Origin: Pseudomonas caricapapayae
GTDB taxonomy: Bacteria > Pseudomonadota > Gammaproteobacteria > Pseudomonadales > Pseudomonadaceae
Assembly (NCBI RefSeq): GCF_001400735.1
Contig: NZ_LJPW01000176.1
Coordinates: forward strand, 1 to 43,601
DNA: 43,601 nucleotides
Direction of reading: 5' to 3'
A program made the translations under genes and the position numbers. Within the stretch, counting starts at the first letter, position 1. Every line of letters starts with the position of its first letter. Positions 1-6,296 of the stretch are shown piece after piece. The notes beneath the pieces were generated by a model. It saw only the letters and a list, made by a program, of their open reading frames with translations. It was not told the origin of the DNA and did not search any database.

Positions 1-3000
1 ACACTGGACAACACCGGCGTGACCGATCTGGCAGGCAATATCGGCAGCGGCACAACCGATTCCGGTAATTTCACCATTGCCACACAGCAGCCGACCGCCA
101 CTATCGTGGTAGCCGACAGCGCGTTGTCTGTCGGTGAAACCTCGCTGGTGACCATCACGTTCAGTGAAGCGGTCAGCGGCTTCAACAATGCCGACCTGAC
201 TGTCGAGAACGGCACCTTGAGCGCGGTCAGCAGCAGCGACGGAGGTGTCACCTGGACGGCAACCTTCACACCGGCTGCCGGTGTCACCGACGCGAGCAAC
301 CTCATCACCCTGGACAATACCGGGTTTGCCAACGGCTCAGGCGTTACCGGCAGCGGCGTTACGTCTTCGAACAACTACGCCGTCGACACCCTGCGCCCGA
401 CCGCGACCATCGTCGTGGCCGACAATGCGCTGGCCATCGGCGAAACCTCGCTGGTGACGATTACCTTCAGCGAGGCGGTCAGTGGTTTCAGCAACGCTGA
501 CCTCGTGGTGGCCAACGGTACGTTGAGCGCGGTCAGCAGCACCGACGGCGGCCTGACCTGGACGGCAACGCTCACGCCGTCAACGGGCGTCACAGACAGC
601 AGCAATCTGGTAACACTGAACAACGCCGGCGTCACTGATCTGGCCGGCAACGCGGGCACCGGGCTGACCTTCTCCAACAACTATGCCATCGACTCGGTGC
701 GGCCGACTGCCAGCATCGTCGTGGCGGATAACGCGCTGTCGATTGGCGAAACCTCATTGGTCACCATCACGTTCAGTGAAGCGGTCAGCGGTTTCGACAA
801 CAGCGACCTGAGCGTTGCCAATGGCACCTTGAGCGCGGTCAGCAGCAGCGACGGCGGCATCACCTGGACGGCCACCTTCACGCCGACGATCAACGTCGCC
901 GACAGCACCAACCTGATCACCCTGAACAACGCTGGCGTGGCCGACCTGGCGGGCAATGCCGGGAGCGGACTCACCAACTCCAACAATTACAGCATCGACA
1001 CCATCCAGCCGACCGCGACCATCGTGGTTGCAGACAGCGCATTGTCTGTCGGTGAAACCTCGCTGGTGACCATCACCTTCAGCGAAGCAGTCAGTGGTTT
1101 CAGCAATGCCGACCTGACCGTCGAAAACGGCACCTTGAGCGCAGTCAGCAGCAGCGACGGCGGTATCACCTGGACGGCCACCTTCACGCCGACGGCCAAT
1201 GTCACCGACGCAAGCAACCTTGTGACCCTGGATAACACCGGGTTCACCAATGCCTCGGGCAATACCGGCAGCGGCATCACGTCCTCGAACAACTACGCCA
1301 TCGACACCCTGCGCCCGACGGCGACCATCGTCGTGGCCGACAATGCGCTGGCCATCGGCGAAACCTCGCTGGTGACCATTACCTTCAGCGAGGCGGTCAG
1401 TGGATTCAGCAATGCCGACCTGAACGTCAGCAACGGCACGTTGAGCGCAGTCAGCAGCACTGACGGCGGTATTACCTGGACGGCAACGCTTACCCCAACG
1501 CCAGGCATTACCAGCGCAAGCAACTCGGTGACCCTGAACAATGGCGGCGTAACTGACCTGTCGGGCAACGCAGGCAGCGGCCTGACCTTGTCCAACATTT
1601 ACGCCATAGACTCGGCAAGCCCGACAGCGACTATCGTGATGGCGGACAACGCGCTGTCGATAGGTGAAAACTCACTGGTGACCATTACCTTCAGCGAAGC
1701 AGTCAGCGGGTTCGACAACAGCGACCTGAGCGTTCCGAATGGCACCTTGAGCGCCGTCAGCAGCAGCGACGGCGGTATCACCTGGACCGCGACCTTCACC
1801 CCGAACGCAAATGTGGCGGACACCAGCAATCTGATCACCCTGAACAACTCAGGCATCAACGATCTGGCTGGCAACCCGGGTGTCGGCACAACCGATTCGG
1901 GCAACTTCGTGATCGACACCACTCGACCTTCAGCCACCATAGTGGTGGCCGACACGGCCCTGTCCGCCGGCGAGACGTCTCTGGTCACGTTCACGTTCAG
2001 CCAGGCGGTCAACGGGTTCAACAATGCCGACCTGACCGTCGCCAACGGCACGCTTAGCGCCGTCAGCAGCACCGATGGCGGTATTACCTGGACAGCAACC
2101 TTCACGCCGACGGCAAACGTGACCGATACGAGCAACCTGATCACACTGGACAACACCGGCGTCACCAATGCATCAGGCAATGGCGGCAGCGGCACCACGA
2201 CCTCGAACAACTACGCCATCGATACCCAGCGCCCGACAGCCACCATCGTGGTCGCCGACAGCTTGCTGTCTATCGGTGAAACCTCGCGAGTGACCATTAC
2301 CTTCAGCGAAGCGGTGAGCGGCTTCAGCAATGCCGACCTGACGGTGGCCAACGGCACGTTGAGCGCTGTCAGCAGCAACGACGGGGGTATTACCTGGACA
2401 GCAACACTCACGCCGAACCCGAACGCCGCCAGCAACAACAATGTCGTGACGCTCGATAACAGTGGCGTGGCGGATCTGGCAGGCAATACAGGCAGCGGCA
2501 CGACGCAGTCCAATAGCTACGCCATTGATCCGGCACGTCCGACCGCCAGCATTGTGGTCGCCGACAGCGCCCTGTCGGCAGGCGAGACGTCACAGGTGAC
2601 CATCACCTTCAGCGAAGCGGTCAACGGCTTCAGCAACGCCGACCTGACGGTGGCCAATGGTACGCTGAGCGCAGTCAGCAGCAGCGACGGCGGTATCACC
2701 TGGACCGCAACCTTTACGCCGACGGCAAACGTGACCGATGCAAGCAACCTGATCACGCTGGACAACACCGGCGTTACCAACGCATCGGGCAACGCCGGCA
2801 GCGGTACCACGGCGTCGAACAATTACGCCATCGATACCCAGCGTCCGACCGCAACCATCACCGTGGCCAACCCGAACCTGGCCATTGGTCAGACCTCGCT
2901 GGTGACCTTTGCCTTCAGCGAGCGTGTGACCAATTTCGATCTGTCGGATATCAGTGTCGGCAACGGCACCCTGTCCAACCTGAGCAGCGGCGACGGCGGT

Positions 3001-3993
3001 CTCACCTGGACGGCGACCCTGACACCGGATGCCAATGTCACGGCACCGAACAACTTCATCGTTCTGGACAGCGGTACGCTCAACGACCTGGCAGGCAATG
3101 CGGGCACAACGGTAGCGCTCTCCAGCAACTACAGCATCGATAACCAGCGTCCGACGGCCAGCGTCTCTATCGCCAACCCGAACCTGGCGACGGGTCAGAC
3201 ATCGCTGGTGACCTTTGCCTTCAGCGAGCCGGTGAATAACTTCACGCTGTCGGACATCAGCGTAGCCAACGGTACGCTGTCCAACCTTGCCAGCAGCGAT
3301 GGAGGGGCTACCTGGACGGCGACCCTGACACCGACCGCGAACGTCACTGACCCGAGCAACTTCATTGTGCTGGACAGCAGCACGGTGACTGACCGGGCAG
3401 GCAACGCGGGTACCGGCATTGCGCTGTCTCCCAACTATGCCATCGCGACCACGTCGCTGACCGGGGATCCGCAGTTCCGGATCGATGCGCCAGCACTGCA
3501 GAACGCTGTGCCGAATCTGCCCCTGCAGCCGGCACTGTTCGGCCCGCCGACCGGCAACCTGGGCTCGCCATTGAGCTTCTCGCCGCTCTTCGAACAGCGC
3601 ACTACCGGAGGTGATCTGCCACCTGTGGGCAACATCTTCATCACCAACCGAGCCTTGGCACCGAGCTTCATTGCCCAGGTGTTCGACGCCAACAGCGTCG
3701 GCGGCCCAGGCTCGGGCTTCACGGGCTTCAGCAGCGGAGAAGGCAGCGTATTCGGCACCAGCACGCTGGCGACACTGTTTTCCCGCGAGGCAGCAACGGA
3801 CACCTCGGCGACGGGTGCCTTCGACAACACCGGTCGCAACGGCTTGCAAGAGTCGTCGCAGAGCATCCAGGCAGGTTTTGGCGCGCTGACCCTGGTTCAG
3901 CAACTGCAACAGATCACTGATAACGAGCAAGAGAAACTGCGCGCACTGGCATGGGCTTTAGGGGAAGTCGGTGTGAGTGAAGTGCAAGCCTGA
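1..3993 (+). CDS. Giant Ig-like repeat surface/secreted protein (5' end missing)
   Basis: The reading frame is open from base 1, so the N-terminus lies outside the window. What is visible is eleven consecutive 102-residue Ig-like modules (bases 91-3456), each with the pattern PTATIVVAD...GETSLVTITFSEAV...ADLTV.NGTLSAVSS.DGG.TWTATFTP, resembling the bacterial Ig-like Big_12-type domain. A unique C-terminal segment of about 178 residues (3457-3990) follows, rich in G, S, P and T. No RTX GGxGxD nonapeptides and no LPXTG motif are present. Such modules build long rod-like adhesins or biofilm proteins exported by type I secretion, and the next gene encodes a TolC-family outer-membrane protein, so export through it is a reasonable inference. 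The C-terminal segment may carry the secretion signal. Function beyond a likely adhesin is not shown by the sequence. Confidence 0.85.
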   Translation, partial: TLDNTGVTDLAGNIGSGTTDSGNFTIATQQPTATIVVADSALSVGETSLVTITFSEAVSGFNNADLTVENGTLSAVSSSDGGVTWTATFTPAAGVTDASNLITLDNTGFANGSGVTGSGVTSSNNYAVDTLRPTATIVVADNALAIGETSLVTITFSEAVSGFSNADLVVANGTLSAVSSTDGGLTWTATLTPSTGVTDSSNLVTLNNAGVTDLAGNAGTGLTFSNNYAIDSVRPTASIVVADNALSIGETSLVTITFSEAVSGFDNSDLSVANGTLSAVSSSDGGITWTATFTPTINVADSTNLITLNNAGVADLAGNAGSGLTNSNNYSIDTIQPTATIVVADSALSVGETSLVTITFSEAVSGFSNADLTVENGTLSAVSSSDGGITWTATFTPTANVTDASNLVTLDNTGFTNASGNTGSGITSSNNYAIDTLRPTATIVVADNALAIGETSLVTITFSEAVSGFSNADLNVSNGTLSAVSSTDGGITWTATLTPTPGITSASNSVTLNNGGVTDLSGNAGSGLTLSNIYAIDSASPTATIVMADNALSIGENSLVTITFSEAVSGFDNSDLSVPNGTLSAVSSSDGGITWTATFTPNANVADTSNLITLNNSGINDLAGNPGVGTTDSGNFVIDTTRPSATIVVADTALSAGETSLVTFTFSQAVNGFNNADLTVANGTLSAVSSTDGGITWTATFTPTANVTDTSNLITLDNTGVTNASGNGGSGTTTSNNYAIDTQRPTATIVVADSLLSIGETSRVTITFSEAVSGFSNADLTVANGTLSAVSSNDGGITWTATLTPNPNAASNNNVVTLDNSGVADLAGNTGSGTTQSNSYAIDPARPTASIVVADSALSAGETSQVTITFSEAVNGFSNADLTVANGTLSAVSSSDGGITWTATFTPTANVTDASNLITLDNTGVTNASGNAGSGTTASNNYAIDTQRPTATITVANPNLAIGQTSLVTFAFSERVTNFDLSDISVGNGTLSNLSSGDGGLTWTATLTPDANVTAPNNFIVLDSGTLNDLAGNAGTTVALSSNYSIDNQRPTASVSIANPNLATGQTSLVTFAFSEPVNNFTLSDISVANGTLSNLASSDGGATWTATLTPTANVTDPSNFIVLDSSTVTDRAGNAGTGIALSPNYAIATTSLTGDPQFRIDAPALQNAVPNLPLQPALFGPPTGNLGSPLSFSPLFEQRTTGGDLPPVGNIFITNRALAPSFIAQVFDANSVGGPGSGFTGFSSGEGSVFGTSTLATLFSREAATDTSATGAFDNTGRNGLQESSQSIQAGFGALTLVQQLQQITDNEQEKLRALAWALGEVGVSEVQA
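91..3456 (+). repeat. Eleven tandem 306-bp coding repeats (Ig-like modules)
   Basis: The Pro codon that opens each module falls at 91, 397, 703, 1009, 1315, 1621, 1927, 2233, 2539, 2845 and 3151, exactly 306 bp apart with no insertion or deletion. Units 1-9 are close relatives; units 10 and 11 (ANPNLA.GQTSLVTFAFSE) form a diverged C-terminal subtype. Units 1, 2 and 3 resemble units 4, 5 and 6 respectively (ADSALSVG, ADNALAIG, ADNALSIG), giving a 918-bp higher-order period. Confidence 0.95.
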
Positions 3994-4068
3994 GACAGGC
4001 TTTGAGTCATGCGCCGTCGCGGTACGGCGCTCATAAAAAAGAATGCGGTAGCAAGGGGCGTCAGGAGC

Positions 4069-5580
4069 ATGAAAAGAAGTCATAAGTTGTTCAGCATCAG
4101 CCTGCTTGCGCTGGTAGTGAGCGGTTGTGCGGTTACCAGCCAGCCTATCGACCGGAGCGTCAGCGAGCAGCGCGCCAAAAGCGATCTGCAACTGATGTAC
4201 AAGGATCAGGAACCTTTGAACGGTGCCCTGACCCTGCATCAGGCGATGGCCCGCGCGGTGAAGTACAACCTTGAAGCGCGTTTGAAAATCATGGAAGAAG
4301 CCCTGGCCAAGCGCCAACTGGACCTTGCCAGCTTCGACATGCTGCCGCGCATGGCGCTGTCCGCCGGCTATGCCGGACGCAGTAACGTCAGTGCGTCCAG
4401 CAGTGAAAGCGTCGAGACCGGCACCCAGTCCCTCGAACCGTCGACCTCGCAGGACCGCAGCCGTCGCGTCGCTGACCTGACCATGGTGTGGAACGTGCTG
4501 GACTTCGGTGTCAGCTACATCAGCGCCAAGCAGCAAGGCGATCAGCGCCTGATCGTTCAGGAACGCCGCCGCAAGGTGATCAACACAATCGTTCAGGACG
4601 TACGTTCAGCCTATTGGCGCGCCGTCGCTGCCGAACGCATGCTCAAGCAGATCGACAGCCTGATGGTCCGCGTCGAAAAAGCCCAGGACAACAGCCAGCA
4701 AATGAGCCAGCAGCGGGTGGGTGATCCGGTGCAGGCACTGGGTTATCAGCGCTCGCTGATCCAGGCAACGCGCCAGCTCGAAGAGCAGCGCAAGGCACTT
4801 TCACTGGCCAAGACTGAACTGGCCACCCTGATCAATCTGCCGCTGGGCACGGATCTGAAGCTGGCAACGCCGGACGATTACTCGATTCCGGAGCTCAAGG
4901 TCGATATGGCGCGTCTGGAAACCGAAGCGCTGGCCAGTCGTCCCGAACTGCGCGAACAGGATTACCAAACCCGCATCAGCTCGGCCGAAACCCGCAAAGC
5001 GATGCTGCGCATGCTGCCCGGCCTGGAGTTCTCGGCTGGTGGCCATTACGACAGCAACTCGTTTCTGGTCAACGACAAATGGGCCGATCTGGGCGTAAAA
5101 GTCACCTGGAACCTGTTCAACGTGCTGTCGGCACCTGCCGCCATTGACGTGGCCAAAGCCGGTGAGGAAGTCGCTACCGCGCGTCGTCAGGCGATGTCCA
5201 TCGCCGTACTGGCCCAGCTCTACGTGGCCAATGCCAACTACAATGAAGCACTGCGCCAGTTCAAGACCAGTCAACAGCTGTCGAGCATCGACAGCCAGAT
5301 CGTCGGCCAGCTGCGTAATCGTTATCAGGCAGCCGGTCTGGGCGAACTGGACCTGATTCAGGGCGAACTGAACACGCTGCAGGCTGATCTGCGTCGCGAC
5401 CTGGCGTATGCCGATCTGCGCAATGCTTATGGGCAGATTTTCGCCAGTGCCGGCCTGGATCCGCTGCCGTCCGAGCTCTCGTCGACCAAGGTGCAGGCTA
5501 TTGCAGTGGCGCTGGACGCGCGTGAATCCCAATGGGAAGCGGGCAATATTTCAGTAGCAGCGACCGCGCCCAAGCCTTGA
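4069..5580 (+). CDS. TolC-family outer-membrane efflux/secretion lipoprotein
   Basis: This 503-residue protein belongs to the outer-membrane efflux protein (TolC/NodT-type) family, which forms trimeric outer-membrane channels for type I secretion or RND-type export. The start is placed at the ATG at 4069 rather than 4009, because it follows a good ribosome site (CAGGAG) and gives a clean lipoprotein signal, MKRSHKLFSISLLALVVSGC, with Cys20 as the lipidation site and Ala at +2, consistent with outer-membrane sorting. The body shows the long helical repeats of the family (LHQAMARAVKYN near residue 58, and a second half near residue 290 with LASRPELREQ). It lies 75 bp downstream of the giant Ig-like protein, so it is probably its export channel. 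No ABC transporter or membrane-fusion gene follows; those partners must be upstream of the window or elsewhere. Confidence 0.85.
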   Translation: MKRSHKLFSISLLALVVSGCAVTSQPIDRSVSEQRAKSDLQLMYKDQEPLNGALTLHQAMARAVKYNLEARLKIMEEALAKRQLDLASFDMLPRMALSAGYAGRSNVSASSSESVETGTQSLEPSTSQDRSRRVADLTMVWNVLDFGVSYISAKQQGDQRLIVQERRRKVINTIVQDVRSAYWRAVAAERMLKQIDSLMVRVEKAQDNSQQMSQQRVGDPVQALGYQRSLIQATRQLEEQRKALSLAKTELATLINLPLGTDLKLATPDDYSIPELKVDMARLETEALASRPELREQDYQTRISSAETRKAMLRMLPGLEFSAGGHYDSNSFLVNDKWADLGVKVTWNLFNVLSAPAAIDVAKAGEEVATARRQAMSIAVLAQLYVANANYNEALRQFKTSQQLSSIDSQIVGQLRNRYQAAGLGELDLIQGELNTLQADLRRDLAYADLRNAYGQIFASAGLDPLPSELSSTKVQAIAVALDARESQWEAGNISVAATAPKP

Positions 5581-5601
5581 TCCCGCCCCATGAATGAACA
5601 C

Positions 5602-5627
5602 CTGGCCAGCGCCTGTGCGCTGGCCGG
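5602..5627 (+). other. Hairpin after the TolC-family gene
   Basis: GGCCAGCGC (5604-5612) and GCGCTGGCC (5617-5625) form a 9-bp perfect stem with a 4-nt loop, extended by two further pairs. It lies 21 bp after the stop codon. There is no T tract, so it is a 3'-end stabilising structure or a non-canonical terminator rather than a textbook intrinsic terminator. Confidence 0.55.
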
Positions 5628-5647
5628 GTGCAGTAAGGCCACCCCAC

Positions 5648-5684
5648 CGCAACGAAATCGTTCCAGCGTAACGTTTTCGATCCA
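5648..5684 (+). promoter_or_regulatory. Two tandem GcsR-like activator sites upstream of gcvH
   Basis: Two 18-bp elements lie in tandem, 19 bp apart: CGCAACG-N4-CGTTCCA (5648-5665) and CGTAACG-N4-CGATCCA (5667-5684). They closely match the half-site pair TGTAACG-N4-CGTTCCG that I recall for GcsR, the TyrR-like sigma-54 activator of a glycine-cleavage operon in P. aeruginosa. They lie about 145 bp upstream of the -24 element, a normal enhancer distance. A third, much weaker element may follow at 5690-5707. The regulator gene is not in this window. Confidence 0.6.
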
Positions 5685-5706
5685 GGGCACTTAACCTCGC
5701 TTGAAC

Positions 5707-5719
5707 CAAGGCCTTGATC
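5707..5719 (-). promoter_or_regulatory. IHF-like site between enhancer and promoter of gcvHPT
   Basis: Read on the minus strand the bases are GATCAAGGCCTTG, matching the IHF core WATCAA-N4-TTR at all but the first position. It lies between the tandem activator-like sites and the -24/-12 promoter, where IHF-assisted looping is common at sigma-54 promoters. The motif is short and degenerate, so this is supportive rather than conclusive. Confidence 0.4.
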
Positions 5720-5788
5720 AGGCACGCATTTTCAAATGCCCACCAGGTGTATCGATTTCGCTACACTCGTACTTGATCTGTGACCACG

Positions 5789-5811
5789 AAAACAATCTAA
5801 CTCATTGTTTT
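5789..5811. promoter_or_regulatory. Perfect inverted repeat upstream of the gcvH promoter
   Basis: AAAACAAT (5789-5796) and ATTGTTTT (5804-5811) form a perfect 8-bp inverted repeat around a 7-bp centre. It sits 18 bp upstream of the -24 element. It is too AT-rich and too far upstream of the coding region to act as a terminator, so an operator is more likely. The binding protein is unknown. Confidence 0.4.
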
Positions 5812-5829
5812 AAATGAAAAAATAAAACA

Positions 5830-5845
5830 TGGCCGCTAAATTGCT
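5830..5845 (+). promoter_or_regulatory. Sigma-54 (-24/-12) promoter of gcvHPT
   Basis: The sequence TGGCCGCTAAATTGCT has GG and GC dinucleotides separated by exactly 10 bp, TGGC at -24 and TTGCT at -12, matching the TGGC-N7-TTGCW frame of RpoN promoters. Transcription would begin near 5856, leaving a leader of about 47 nt before gcvH. A 7-bp GC-rich hairpin (CTCGCGC, 5864-5870; GCGCGAG, 5874-5880) falls in that leader, just before the ribosome site AAGGAG. Confidence 0.65.
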
Positions 5846-5902
5846 ATGCCATAGCTCATATCACTCGCGCTCTGCGCGAGCCCTGTTCTCCAAGGAGTCT
5901 GT

Positions 5903-6286
5903 ATGAGCGAGTTGCGATTTACTGTCGACCACGAATGGCTGCGTGCCGAAGCCGATGGCAGCGTTACGGTCGGCATAACGCCCTATGCACAAGAGTCGCT
6001 GGGCGACGTGGTCTTCGTGCAGCTCCCGGATATGCAGGCCTACACTCAACACGCTGAAGTGTCGGTGGTGGAGTCGGTGAAGGCCGCCAGCAGCATCAAT
6101 ATGCCGCTGGACGGTGAAGTGGTCGAGGTCAATTCCGCCCTCGACGCTACACCCGAGCTGGTCAATGAAGACGCTCTCGGTGCAGGCTGGTTCTTTCGTT
6201 TCATTCCACAGGATGCCAACGCCATCCACGGCCTGCTGGATCAGGACGCCTACGACCGCCTGATCAAAGCCAACGCCCAAGCCTGA
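5903..6286 (+). CDS. gcvH: Glycine cleavage system H protein
   Basis: This 127-residue lipoyl carrier shuttles the aminomethyl group between the P protein (GcvP) and the T protein (GcvT) in glycine catabolism. The lipoyl-lysine motif VESVKAAS is visible with Lys60 as the expected attachment site, and length and sequence are typical of GcvH. The ATG at 5903 follows AAGGAG by a good spacing. It is the first gene of gcvH-gcvP-gcvT, with gcvP beginning 10 bp downstream. The promoter region suggests sigma-54 control, probably responsive to glycine. Pseudomonads often carry a second gcv set linked to glyA and sdaA; neither gene is present here. Confidence 0.97.
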   Translation: MSELRFTVDHEWLRAEADGSVTVGITPYAQESLGDVVFVQLPDMQAYTQHAEVSVVESVKAASSINMPLDGEVVEVNSALDATPELVNEDALGAGWFFRFIPQDANAIHGLLDQDAYDRLIKANAQA

Positions 6287-6296
6287 GGAGCAAGCC

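Noticed and set aside
2590..3930. 446-codon open frame on the minus strand across the Ig-like repeats
   Set aside because: It arises because the repetitive GC-rich coding strand lacks stop codons in that frame; the product is Arg-rich and resembles no protein family.
5581..5902. Glycine riboswitch before gcvH
   Set aside because: No tandem aptamer pattern could be found, and the predicted leader of about 47 nt is too short to hold one.
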